From contig CAYUIS010000004.1 of the NCBI GenBank assembly GCA_964444825.1, positions 1 through 64,000 of the forward strand: a stretch of 64,000 nt of DNA. Direction: 5' to 3'. Each line of letters begins with the position of its first letter. Within the stretch, counting starts at the first letter, position 1. Source of the DNA: CAYUIS01 sp964444825. Lineage in GTDB: Bacteria; Chloroflexota; Anaerolineae; B4-G1. Shown one piece after another: positions 8,963 to 17,456 of the stretch. Both the position numbers and the translations under genes were made by a program. The notes below the pieces were generated by a model, which was not told the DNA's origin, did not search any database, and was given only the letters and a program-made list of their open reading frames with translations.

Positions 8963-11368
8963 CTATCGCCTCTCGATCACGGCCACCGGGTCGAGCCGCG
9001 AGAGCGCCCAGCCCACTGTGCCCACACTGACGGCGACGACGACCAAGGGGATGGGCAGTGTGAACAGCCACGGCATGGGATTGGAAAAGTCCATGCTCAT
9101 ACCTACTGGCGAGAGGATGTCGGCCTGGATCCAGAACACACCGATCATACAAAGGATGGCTCCTATCAGCCAGGCCACGCCTACGACGCTCACACTCTCT
9201 TGCAGGGTGCGTGTGGTGAGCCTCAGGCGGCTGTGGCCTACTGCGTGCAATGTCCCGAACTCGTCCCGGCGCTGCGAGAAAAAGATCGTGTTCAAAGTGA
9301 TCAGCGCAATGGCCGCGACCGCAGCTAAGATGACCTCGGTGATGGCAAGGAACAGCAAGTAGCCTTGCCCTGTTCTTTGCCATTCTCGATAGCTCGTGCC
9401 GAGGGTCGTCACGTTCACGCGCGGGGAGTCGATGCTCTCCTCCAACCACGCCTCCATCTCGGATTCACGTCCCTCGACAGGGATGATGAGGGCGTGGGTA
9501 GGCACAACGGCATAGCGCTCGTGATCCTCCACGAATTCGTACGAGGCGAACCCTACCCATCGAGGTGTGGGGGGCAAGTTATATCCCTCTCGTTCTGCCA
9601 GCGCAGGGCCGGTTGACTCCAACAGACCGACAACGACCATCTCTGTAGGGAACCCATCCCGCTCACACACCGGCTCACCGACCACATCGCCCACGTTCAC
9701 GCCCCGGTTCTGGGCAAGGGTGTGGGTCAAGATGAGCTGGTTGGATCGCGGTTGAATTAGATTTCCTTCATCGAGATACAAGCCATACACGTCCAGCAGC
9801 AGGTGCAGATCCTGCTCGCGTACTGCGTAGACAGGCGTCTGCCATTCTATCCCCGGAGGAATGGTGATCTTGATGCCCAAAGCCCTGACGGGAATCACGT
9901 GCGCGACTGCCGGATTGGCCTTGATCTGGGCGAGTACGGTGGGATCCACGGTGCGCTGGGAGCCGCTTGGCGAGACCACACCGGCCTGGCTCGAGTAGCT
10001 GAGGGCAAGAGGTGCCACTGCATCATTCATCATGTTGAGAATGAATGCGGGAAAGGCCACGCCCGAGACCATCAGCCCGGTTGCCATGATCAACATGAGC
10101 CCCCGGCGGCGATGGCGTGCGTAGAACGTCAGCGCTGAGAGCGGCTTGGACGGCACCTTTCTCACTTTTCTTTTGGGCTGATCCTCCTCCCCGCCCAGTT
10201 TGCCGCGTTCGATGATGGCGATGGCGTCTAGGCGATTCAAGAGCCGGTTCACGCTCACATAAACCCAGACGACGACGACGAGCGGGATAGGGAGTGTGAG
10301 CAGGAATGGAATCGGGTTTGCCACGTTCATGACCCACCCGTGGGCTGCCCAGTAGGTGTTCTTGAGCAGAATCAAGGAAACGTGTGCACCAACCAGGCCA
10401 ACGCCCCATCCTACGCAGGCGGTGGTGGTGACCTCGAGCACCAAGCGCCGAACCAAGCCCCACTTCTGATAGCCCACTGCCTGAAGCAGGCCGAACTCGG
10501 GCAATCGCTGCGTAATCGCGATCCGGTTGATCATCCCCACGACTAATGCGATGGCCACGGTCACAAGGACATCCACAGAGCCATAGATCGCAACCTGGAC
10601 AGGCCGCAGATGCTGGATATGCTCGCTCGCGCGCTCGAACGTCTCCAGGCGCACGGACGTCGCTCCGCCGTTCTCTTGAACCAGTGGTTCCAGGTAATCG
10701 TTAACGCTTTTCCGGCTCCCTTCACCGGGAATGATGAGCAACCCAGGCAGGCGTGGCTGGTACAACTCGTGACTGTCGAGGTACTCGTAGGGTACAAAAC
10801 CTACTCGGACCTGCGGCTCTGCATCAGGAATGCTCTCCAGAATGCCCACCAGCGTCAGTTCTGTCATAATGCCTGGGTAGGCACTCTCATCGATCTCGTA
10901 GCTGACCGGGTCGCCAATCCGCAGATCCAGCGCGCGGGCGAGTTCCTCCGAGAGAATGATCTCACCTGCACGTGGATCGGTCAGGCGACCATCTTTCAAC
11001 CGCAGATCGCAGGCTGTCATCACCAGGGGCAGGTCCACTTCGGTGACTCCAAGGAGGGGAAAGGGGGAAGGACCACCTGGCTGTGGGACGATAACACTCA
11101 GGCCGTTCTCGGGGATGGTATGGTCGATATCTGGGTGTGGTCGAATCCCTCCCGCGATAGCTGCGACACTTGAACCCGTCTCTCCGGTAGCCGATATGCG
11201 GCTCATTCTGGTCAGATAGTGGTGCGGGTAGTAGGCGTTTTCTATGCCGGTATTCAGTATGTGCGCCATCGAATAGAGGCCTAGCGTCAACGAGGCGACC
11301 AACCCTATCAGCAGCAGCGCAGCACGCTTGTGGCGGCGATAGTAGGTCACGGGCGACAAGGGATTCAT
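8963..11368 (-). CDS. ABC transporter permease P3, duplicated FtsX/MacB type
   Basis: 801 aa, closest to P5 (shared PALAEREGY insertion, HYLTRMSR opening, AVREQDLHLLLD versus AVREGDLQILLD). The ATG lies 2 nt after the TAA of P2. P2's last codons GAG AGG AGG TAA make a perfect AGGAGG ribosome binding site 5 nt from this ATG. Three C-terminal helices follow the SQRRDEFGTLHAVGHSRLRL cytoplasmic loop characteristic of FtsX permeases, and the protein ends SRLDPVAVIERR. Confidence 0.93.
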   Translation of the reverse strand: MNPLSPVTYYRRHKRAALLLIGLVASLTLGLYSMAHILNTGIENAYYPHHYLTRMSRISATGETGSSVAAIAGGIRPHPDIDHTIPENGLSVIVPQPGGPSPFPLLGVTEVDLPLVMTACDLRLKDGRLTDPRAGEIILSEELARALDLRIGDPVSYEIDESAYPGIMTELTLVGILESIPDAEPQVRVGFVPYEYLDSHELYQPRLPGLLIIPGEGSRKSVNDYLEPLVQENGGATSVRLETFERASEHIQHLRPVQVAIYGSVDVLVTVAIALVVGMINRIAITQRLPEFGLLQAVGYQKWGLVRRLVLEVTTTACVGWGVGLVGAHVSLILLKNTYWAAHGWVMNVANPIPFLLTLPIPLVVVVWVYVSVNRLLNRLDAIAIIERGKLGGEEDQPKRKVRKVPSKPLSALTFYARHRRRGLMLIMATGLMVSGVAFPAFILNMMNDAVAPLALSYSSQAGVVSPSGSQRTVDPTVLAQIKANPAVAHVIPVRALGIKITIPPGIEWQTPVYAVREQDLHLLLDVYGLYLDEGNLIQPRSNQLILTHTLAQNRGVNVGDVVGEPVCERDGFPTEMVVVGLLESTGPALAEREGYNLPPTPRWVGFASYEFVEDHERYAVVPTHALIIPVEGRESEMEAWLEESIDSPRVNVTTLGTSYREWQRTGQGYLLFLAITEVILAAVAAIALITLNTIFFSQRRDEFGTLHAVGHSRLRLTTRTLQESVSVVGVAWLIGAILCMIGVFWIQADILSPVGMSMDFSNPMPWLFTLPIPLVVVAVSVGTVGWALSRLDPVAVIERR

Positions 11369-11370
11369 CG

Positions 11371-13734
11371 TTACCTCCTCTCAATCACCGCCACCGGATC
11401 GAGCCTGGACAGCGTCCACACGACGGTCCCCGCGCCGGCAACGACGACGGCCAGCGGGATGGGCAGCGTGAACATCCAGGGCACCAGGTTGAACAAGTCC
11501 AAGTTCAGCCCTCGCGGCGCGTAGACGAGCGCCTGGAAACCGATCAAGCCAAGAAGACACATCACTGCACCGACCAACCAGGCCAGGCCAACCACGCTCC
11601 CGGTCTCCTTGACGGTACGAAAGACGAGCCACGGCTGGCTGCGCCCGATGGCGTGCAGGACGCCAAACTCTTCCCGGCGCTGTGCGAAAAAGATATGGTT
11701 CAGGGCCGCCAGAGCAATCGCCGCGACCACGGCAATCAGTCCCTCGACCAAGGCACACAGCACGAACAGACTACGCGTAACCATCTGGAATTCGCGCTGC
11801 TTTGCACTGTAGGTGGTCACATTCGTCTGCGCCGAGGCTACGTTCTCCTCCAGCCAGGTATCTAGCTCAGTTCCGCGCCCTTCGGCCGGGACGACGAGTA
11901 GCCCGGTTCCTCGAAACGCGGTGAGTTCGTGGCTCTCCAGATATTCCAGAGAAGCGAACCCCAACCACACGTCATCGCGAGAGAGCAAGCCCACGATCAT
12001 CATTTCGATCGGAATGCCATCCGAGATCAGGGGATTCTCCTCGCCGTTTCTTTCCAGGACAGGTTGGCCGACCGAGTCTCCCACTCTCAAGCCCCGGTTC
12101 ATCGCCGCGGCTTGCGATATGACGATCTCGTTTGATCGCGCGCGAGGCATACGTCCTTCCACAAGCTGTTCCCCAAGCGTGTCCATCAGCACCGGCAGAT
12201 CGGCCTCAGAGACGCCATAGATATTGACCGAACCTCCTCCTCCGGGCGGCGCGAGGACCTGCAACCACATTGAGATCGTGGGAATGACGCGCTCGACGAC
12301 GGTATGCCCCCTGATCTGTGCGGCCACGCCGGGATCAACAAAATCCCCTACAGCGGGTGAAACCCTGCCAAAGTAGCGCAGATGTTCATAACCAGGCCTC
12401 AGCGCATCCACCGAAGCCGTAAGAATAAAGACGGGAAGGGCAACCCCAAGGATCATCAACGCCATACTCAGGACCAGTATGATGCCCCGGCGGCGATGAC
12501 GCAGATAAAAGGTCAGGGAAGATAGCGGCCTGGTTGATGAGCGCACCGCTTGCTTGTGGTCTTGTGGCTCCACACTGAGCTTGCCCCGCTCGATGATGGC
12601 CACCGCGTCTAATTGGCGGAATATCCGCCGGGTGCTGATGTTCGCAAAGGCGATCACAACCAGGGGAATCGGGAGAACGAACCAGATCGGCATCCTATTC
12701 CCCAGGTCCAGTTCCATTCCCTTGGCATAGTAAAAACTGGTCTTGAGACCAAACAGAATCAGCAGTGCAAGCCCCAGACCAGTCCCCCATCCCATCGCGG
12801 TCACCACTGCCGTCTCCAGCGTCAGCCGGCCGACGAGGCGATTCTTCTGATACCCCACGGCGTGCAGCAGGCCCATCTGTTCCACCCGCTGGAGCAGCGC
12901 GATCCGGTTGATCACGCCGACGACCAGCGCGACGACGACGGCAACCAGGCAGTTCACGACGCCAAACATGCCATAAAGCAGTTGGCGGGCCATCTCCACA
13001 AACCGGTATTCTTCTCGAAAGGTATTCGTCTCGGTGCGAGCGGATTCGACCTCCGTCTCCAGGAACGCTTCCACCACCTCGTTGCGCCCCTCCCGCGCGA
13101 CGACCAGCAAGCCCGGCGCGTTTGACGCGAACAACTCGTGAGTCTTTAGATACTCGTAGGAGGCAAAGCCCACCCGCACACTTGGGCCTGGATTGACCGC
13201 CGGATCGCCCTCCAGAATCCCGACCAACCTGAGCGAGGCCGGAACAGCTGCATAGTACAGATCGTCGACTGAGCGTTCGATCTCGTCGCCAAGGTCCAGT
13301 CCCAGCGCGCGGACGACCTCCTCCGAGATCACAATCTCGTTGGTGTGCGGTTCAAGCATCCGCCCTTCTTTCAAGCGCACGCCGCAGTGAGACATCAAGT
13401 ACCGGGCATCCTCCTGAGACACCCCCATCAGGCGCAAGGGCTCCGTCCCGATCAACGTCGGCCGCGCGATGGACAGGCCGCTATCCCGGATCACGCGCGC
13501 CACGTCTGGGTGGGTCTCGATCTGCGCCACGATGCCTGGCTCCAGCCCGTCCCCGCTGGTGGGGTAGACCCGACTGACCTTGGTCAGGTAGATGAACTGA
13601 GCACGCATTGGGACCGAGTCCAGTACGGCAACCATCACATAAACCCCTATCGTCGCCAGGCAGACGAGGGCCATCAGAAGCAACGCGCTCCGCTTGTGGC
13701 GGCGATAGTAGGTCATGGGCGACAATGGATTCAC
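11371..13734 (-). CDS. ABC transporter permease P2, duplicated FtsX/MacB type
   Basis: 787 aa with a GTG start (GTG AAT CCA, giving MNPLSPMTYYRRHKR), the only non-ATG start in the array. It lies 4 nt after the TGA of P1 and is served by the AGGAGA formed by P1's last codons. It is very similar to P1 through both halves (VRVGFASYEYLKTHELFA, LKEGRMLEPHTNEIVISEE). Its second extracellular domain runs straight from MIVGLLSRD to DVWLGFASLEYL. That shows by comparison that P1 has acquired extra sequence there. Confidence 0.93.
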   Translation of the reverse strand: MNPLSPMTYYRRHKRSALLLMALVCLATIGVYVMVAVLDSVPMRAQFIYLTKVSRVYPTSGDGLEPGIVAQIETHPDVARVIRDSGLSIARPTLIGTEPLRLMGVSQEDARYLMSHCGVRLKEGRMLEPHTNEIVISEEVVRALGLDLGDEIERSVDDLYYAAVPASLRLVGILEGDPAVNPGPSVRVGFASYEYLKTHELFASNAPGLLVVAREGRNEVVEAFLETEVESARTETNTFREEYRFVEMARQLLYGMFGVVNCLVAVVVALVVGVINRIALLQRVEQMGLLHAVGYQKNRLVGRLTLETAVVTAMGWGTGLGLALLILFGLKTSFYYAKGMELDLGNRMPIWFVLPIPLVVIAFANISTRRIFRQLDAVAIIERGKLSVEPQDHKQAVRSSTRPLSSLTFYLRHRRRGIILVLSMALMILGVALPVFILTASVDALRPGYEHLRYFGRVSPAVGDFVDPGVAAQIRGHTVVERVIPTISMWLQVLAPPGGGGSVNIYGVSEADLPVLMDTLGEQLVEGRMPRARSNEIVISQAAAMNRGLRVGDSVGQPVLERNGEENPLISDGIPIEMMIVGLLSRDDVWLGFASLEYLESHELTAFRGTGLLVVPAEGRGTELDTWLEENVASAQTNVTTYSAKQREFQMVTRSLFVLCALVEGLIAVVAAIALAALNHIFFAQRREEFGVLHAIGRSQPWLVFRTVKETGSVVGLAWLVGAVMCLLGLIGFQALVYAPRGLNLDLFNLVPWMFTLPIPLAVVVAGAGTVVWTLSRLDPVAVIERR

Positions 13735-13738
13735 CTTT

Positions 13739-16165
13739 TCATCTCCTCTCGATGATAGTTACCGGATCCAGTTTCGACAGTGTCCGGGCGATCGTGCCGG
13801 TACCAGCAATGACGACGGCTATCGGAACCGGAAACGTCAACACCCACGGTGTGAGGTTGAAAAAGTTCAGGCTCAATCCCTTGGGCGCAAAGACGAGGAC
13901 CTGGAAGCAGATCAGACCAATACAGCAGATCACGGCGCCCGCCAGCCAGGCTATGGTAATCACGCTGCCTGTTTCCTTCATCGTGCGCAGGACGAGCCAC
14001 AAGCGGCTGCGTCCCACGGCGTGCAGGATACCGAATTCCTCCTGCCGCTGCGTAAAGAAAATATAGTTCAAGGTAGCCATCGCAATTGCCGCGACGATGG
14101 CCGTGACGCACCCAACCACGGCAAAGTTCAGGATCAGAACTTGCGCGATCTGTCGATGCTCGCGGTACTCGACGTCATAGGTCGTCACGCCTGTTTGGGC
14201 AGATGCCACGATTCCCTCCAGCCAGGCGTCGAGTTCATCCTTGCGTCCATCAGCCGGGACGACGAGCTGGTGCACTAGCCGGGATGAAGTAAGCTCGTGG
14301 CCCTCCAGGTACTCGAAAGACGCAAGTCCCAACCACATCGCGCCAGAGGAGAGAGTCTGTCCCGAACGCGAAAGTTCCGCTCGTGGCTGAAGGGACCTGT
14401 CCTGAGCTTGTCGAAGGATGCCGACCACCACCATCTCGACCGGGATATCGTCCATGTCCAGTAACTCGAACTCTCCCCTTTCATAGGCCGGCACACCGAT
14501 CCTGTCGCCGACGCGCAACCCGCGATTCAGCGCCACCGGTTCTGACAGGACGATCTCGTTGGAGCGAGGACGGGGCAGACGGCCTTCCTTGACGTCCATC
14601 CCAAACAGATCCACCAGAATTGGTAGATCCCCTTCAAGGGCACCATAGATGCTGGTTCTCATTAGGCTGCTCGGTGGTACGTCGACTTGCAGCCCCAGGG
14701 ACATCACGGGAATCACGCGCTCGACGGCCTGGTGGCTTCTGATCTGCCCTATCACGCTGGCGTCGACGGTGCGCCCGTTGCTCGGCGCGACCTTGCTCAC
14801 ATAGCGCAGGTATTCCAGGTCGGGCATCATCGCGTCGGTCACCGCTGAAAAGAGGAACACGGGGAGGGCAACCCCCACGATCACCAGTGCCGCGCTCACC
14901 ACCAGCACGATTCCCCGGCGGCGATGGCGCAGGTAAAAGGTCCAGGAAGATAACGGCCTACCCGACGATTGCTTTGCTCCTCGCCTATGGCTTCCCTCTT
15001 CCGTGCTGAGTTTCCCCCGCTCCACGATCGCCACAGCATCAAACCGGGCAAACAGACGCCGCAGGCTAAGAACCGCCAGAGCGACCACTATCAACGGAAT
15101 AGGAATGACAAACCAGAGTGGCACCGGGTTCGCCAGATCAAGCGCCATGCCCCTGGCATAGTAGAGATTTGCCTTCATCCAGGAGAGGATCAGCAACGCA
15201 AGTATCAGGCCCGCGATCCACCCCAGGCCCGCCACGCCAGCCGTCTCCAACGTCAGACGGCGGATCAGCCTATTTCTATGGTGGCCCAGAGCGTTCAGCA
15301 GGCCAAGCTCTGAGACCCGCCGCATCAGGGCAATCTGATTGATCACTCCGACGACCACCGCGACCGCGACCGCCACCAGGCAGTTCACGATGCCAAAGGT
15401 GAGATAGAGGAACCGGCGAGCCTGCGCGGCTATCTCGACGACATCCCTGTAGGTCTCTACCGCCGTGCGTGCAGAAGCGATCGTTGTTTCCAGGAATTCG
15501 TCCACCGCTTCCTTGCGGCCCTGTCGCGCGACGACGAGCGCACTGTCTATCCGAGGCGCATACAACTCGTGCCCCTCCAGGTACTCGTATGAGACAAACC
15601 CCACGCGAACGCCTGGCTCTTCACCCATCTCAAGGTCAGCCTCCAGGATGCCCACCAATACCAGCGGCTCTAGAACACCCTCGTAGTAACTATCATTGAC
15701 CGAGCGACCAATCCGGTCATCGATCTCCAGTCCCAGCGCGCGGGCGGTCTCTTCCGAAAGTATAAACTCGTTCGTGCGCGGTTCGAGCAAGCGCCCCTCT
15801 TTCAGGCGCACACCACAGCGCGCCATCAGATACTCTACGTCGCCTTGAGAAGCGCCTATCAGGTGCAAGGCTTCGATGCCACCGAGCGTCGGCACAGCAA
15901 TCAGCATGCCATTGTCTGATATCACACGCGCCACGTCTGGATGCGCCTGTATCTGCGATACGACGCCTGGCTCAAGCGCGTGGCCGGTGTCAGGGCGAAC
16001 CCGGCTGAGCCGGCTCAGGTAGCTAAAGTCAAGCTGCATCGTGAGAGAGTCTAGTACGCCGACGATGGCATAGAGGACCATTGTCGCCAGCATAACAAGA
16101 GCTATTAACAGCACCGCACTCCGCTTGTGGCGGCGGTAGTAGGTTAACGGTGATAGCGGGTTCAT
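13739..16165 (-). CDS. ABC transporter permease P1, duplicated FtsX/MacB type (first of array)
   Basis: 808 aa. Like its paralogs it is an internally duplicated FtsX protein: helix 1 (about 17-37), extracellular domain 1 (40-245), three helices (260-375), linker ending VERGKLSTEE, then RPLSSWTFYLRHRRR, helix 5 (about 415-435), extracellular domain 2 (440-670), three C-terminal helices, and DPVTIIERR. Such permeases in MacB/LolCE-type transporters couple cytoplasmic ATP hydrolysis to mechanical work outside the membrane, exporting peptides, antibiotics or lipids. The ATG has its own AGGAGG, and the gene follows the ATPase by 97 bp. About 24 extra residues (ILRQAQDRSLQPRAELSRSG and on) interrupt domain 2 and derive from a dispersed repeat. 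The substrate cannot be read from sequence. Confidence 0.93.
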   Translation of the reverse strand: MNPLSPLTYYRRHKRSAVLLIALVMLATMVLYAIVGVLDSLTMQLDFSYLSRLSRVRPDTGHALEPGVVSQIQAHPDVARVISDNGMLIAVPTLGGIEALHLIGASQGDVEYLMARCGVRLKEGRLLEPRTNEFILSEETARALGLEIDDRIGRSVNDSYYEGVLEPLVLVGILEADLEMGEEPGVRVGFVSYEYLEGHELYAPRIDSALVVARQGRKEAVDEFLETTIASARTAVETYRDVVEIAAQARRFLYLTFGIVNCLVAVAVAVVVGVINQIALMRRVSELGLLNALGHHRNRLIRRLTLETAGVAGLGWIAGLILALLILSWMKANLYYARGMALDLANPVPLWFVIPIPLIVVALAVLSLRRLFARFDAVAIVERGKLSTEEGSHRRGAKQSSGRPLSSWTFYLRHRRRGIVLVVSAALVIVGVALPVFLFSAVTDAMMPDLEYLRYVSKVAPSNGRTVDASVIGQIRSHQAVERVIPVMSLGLQVDVPPSSLMRTSIYGALEGDLPILVDLFGMDVKEGRLPRPRSNEIVLSEPVALNRGLRVGDRIGVPAYERGEFELLDMDDIPVEMVVVGILRQAQDRSLQPRAELSRSGQTLSSGAMWLGLASFEYLEGHELTSSRLVHQLVVPADGRKDELDAWLEGIVASAQTGVTTYDVEYREHRQIAQVLILNFAVVGCVTAIVAAIAMATLNYIFFTQRQEEFGILHAVGRSRLWLVLRTMKETGSVITIAWLAGAVICCIGLICFQVLVFAPKGLSLNFFNLTPWVLTFPVPIAVVIAGTGTIARTLSKLDPVTIIERR
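14347..14417. repeat. Dispersed-repeat sequence inserted in frame within P1
   Basis: On the + strand this stretch ends CCTGAGCTTGTCGAAGG, a short element common as an intergenic dispersed repeat in many bacterial genomes. Here it encodes about 24 residues absent from P2 and P6 at the same point of extracellular domain 2, and the reading frame stays open. The exact borders are estimated from the P1/P2 protein alignment. Confidence 0.6.
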
Positions 16166-16262
16166 CGGAACCTCCTAACCCGGGTCAACCGGAATCCCAA
16201 GCCTGCGGCCCTGCTCCTGAAATCCCCGCACGAGGGGCAAGGATCGCAGGGGGTAGGCACGG

Positions 16263-16952
16263 TCATGTCGAGTTGGTGGCCACGCGCGCCAGCCGATCCT
16301 CGACCTTGATGACCTGTCCATCGCGCATCCTGACGACCAAGTCGGCCTCGGTCAGAATCTCTGGGTTGTGCGTCACGGCGATCAGGCTGCCCTGGTCGCG
16401 GTAGCTGCGCAGGAGGGCCATCACCTGCAAGCCGGTGCGCCGGTCCAGCAACCCCGTCGGCTCGTCGGCAAAGATGATGCGCGGGCGGTGGATCATGGCG
16501 CGCGCGATGGCCACCCGCTGCCGCTCACCGCCGGAAAGCTCGTAGGGGAAGCGGTGCAGCTTGTCGCCCATTCCCAGATCGGCCAGCAATGCCTTGGCCT
16601 GCTCGGCGTGGGCCGTATCCTGCACCGGTGCGGAGACCATCACGTTCTCCAACGCGGTCAGGTAGTTGATCAGAAAGTGCTGTTGGAAGACAAAGCCGTA
16701 CTCGCTACGTCGCAAAGCCACCCGCTCCCGGTCAGACATCTTGCCGTAGGCCCGGCCGTCGAGGTAAACCTCGCCTTCCGTCACCTTGCGCAGCCCGCTC
16801 AGGAGATATAGCAGCGAGCTCTTGCCGGAGCCCGAGGGCCCCAGGATGCCGATAAACTGGTGATCCTCGACAGAGATCGAGACGTCGTCCACGGCGTCTA
16901 TCGTTCTATCACCATCTTGGTACGTTAACGTGAGATTCTCTCCCTGTAACAT
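16263..16952 (-). CDS. ABC transporter ATP-binding protein, MacB/LolD/FtsE type
   Basis: 229 aa. Walker [10 protein letters not shown] (about residues 36-44), Q-loop in FVFQQHFLI, signature [15 protein letters not shown], Walker [10 protein letters not shown] and the switch His in VTHNPE are all present, so the enzyme should be active. The chosen ATG follows AAGGAGG by 5 nt; an upstream in-frame extension of 25 codons lacks similarity to the family and was dropped. It is the only ATPase with the permease array in this window, so it presumably energises P1-P6 and perhaps P7. It sits between the 58-aa remnant and P1 and should be transcribed from promoter B. Confidence 0.95.
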   Translation of the reverse strand: MLQGENLTLTYQDGDRTIDAVDDVSISVEDHQFIGILGPSGSGKSSLLYLLSGLRKVTEGEVYLDGRAYGKMSDRERVALRRSEYGFVFQQHFLINYLTALENVMVSAPVQDTAHAEQAKALLADLGMGDKLHRFPYELSGGERQRVAIARAMIHRPRIIFADEPTGLLDRRTGLQVMALLRSYRDQGSLIAVTHNPEILTEADLVVRMRDGQVIKVEDRLARVATNST

Positions 16953-16972
16953 GAATTCCTCCTTAATTGTGG

Positions 16973-17021
16973 GGTAGGTTTCCAGCCTACCGCTACCTGT
17001 TGGCGGCTGTGGAAAGCCGCC
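16973..17021. repeat. Two small adjacent hairpins between remnant and ATPase genes
   Basis: GGTAGG-N7-CCTACC (16973-16991) and GGCGGC-N8-GCCGCC (17002-17021) lie side by side in the 76-bp spacer. Both stems are perfect. They resemble short intergenic repeats rather than a terminator, since no T-run follows on either strand. They could attenuate or stabilise the operon mRNA. Confidence 0.5.
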
Positions 17022-17028
17022 CTGCATT

Positions 17029-17205
17029 CTATCTCCTCTCGATTGTGGACACGGGATCGAGCTTGGACAATGTCTCGTTGAATATCGCCCAGGTCAATGC
17101 ACCCATCAGGTAGAGTCCAGCCGTCACCAGGCTGATCAAACTCAGCATCAGAACGGCCTGTCGTTTGTGACGACGGCAGAATGTCCAGAGCGATAAGGGG
17201 TTCAT
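17029..17205 (-). pseudogene. 58-aa permease remnant: N-terminus joined to C-terminus by internal deletion
   Basis: Starts MNPLSLWTFCRRHKRQAVL and ends TLSKLDPVSTIERR, the exact two ends of the roughly 800-aa array permeases, with one hydrophobic segment (about 17-42) between. About 750 internal codons are missing, without a frameshift. The ATG has an AGGAG ribosome binding site 8 nt upstream, and it is the first frame after promoter B. Upstream in-frame sequence reads through the intergenic regulatory region and is not part of it. It may be a decayed gene, or a retained one-helix leader peptide that keeps the translational-coupling end of the unit. Confidence 0.8.
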
Positions 17206-17279
17206 ACGATCAACTCCTGCATCTTGCGGCTCACACGACCTTTCTGCACTATGCTCTCCAATTCTCCCGTTTTGCTCCC

Positions 17280-17308
17280 ATAATACTCGATTCAGGTCGG
17301 ATTTTCCA
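17280..17308 (-). promoter_or_regulatory. Promoter B of the remnant/ATPase/P1-P6 operon (TGGAAA-N17-TATTAT)
   Basis: TGGAAA (17303-17308) and TATTAT (17280-17285) on the minus strand, 17 nt apart, with a leader of about 70 nt before the remnant ATG. It is the counterpart of promoter A at 1699-1727. Flanking segments such as CTCCCGTTTTGC, ATTTTCCATAGGC and CACGTCA (+ strand) are shared by the two copies. Confidence 0.62.
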
Positions 17309-17353
17309 TAGGCGCACGTCATGTCGCGCTTGTTACCGCAGTCACTTTGACAT

Positions 17354-17366
17354 ATGACACTGTCAT
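17354..17366. promoter_or_regulatory. Palindrome ATGACAcTGTCAT (candidate operator in divergent control region)
   Basis: A perfect 6+1+6 inverted repeat. Its TGACA...TGTCA core begins 47 bp upstream of the -35 of promoter B, and its right edge lies about 22 bp upstream of the -35 of the regulator promoter on the + strand. It could therefore control both directions. A second copy stands at 1774-1784. Autoregulation and operon activation by the adjacent NarL-type regulator is the simplest reading. Confidence 0.55.
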
Positions 17367-17388
17367 GGTGCCGCGTTACTAGGGCATA

Positions 17389-17417
17389 TTGACTTTTGAC
17401 CAGCCTCTGGGTACAAT
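17389..17417 (+). promoter_or_regulatory. Sigma-70-type promoter of the response regulator gene
   Basis: TTGACT (17389-17394), a 17-nt spacer and TACAAT (17412-17417) form a near-consensus promoter, about 40 bp before the GTG start of the regulator gene. This is the best promoter match in the window. Confidence 0.75.
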
Positions 17418-17456
17418 AAATCTGCCGAGTGGGTTTGTTCACGAAAGGAACAGCGG

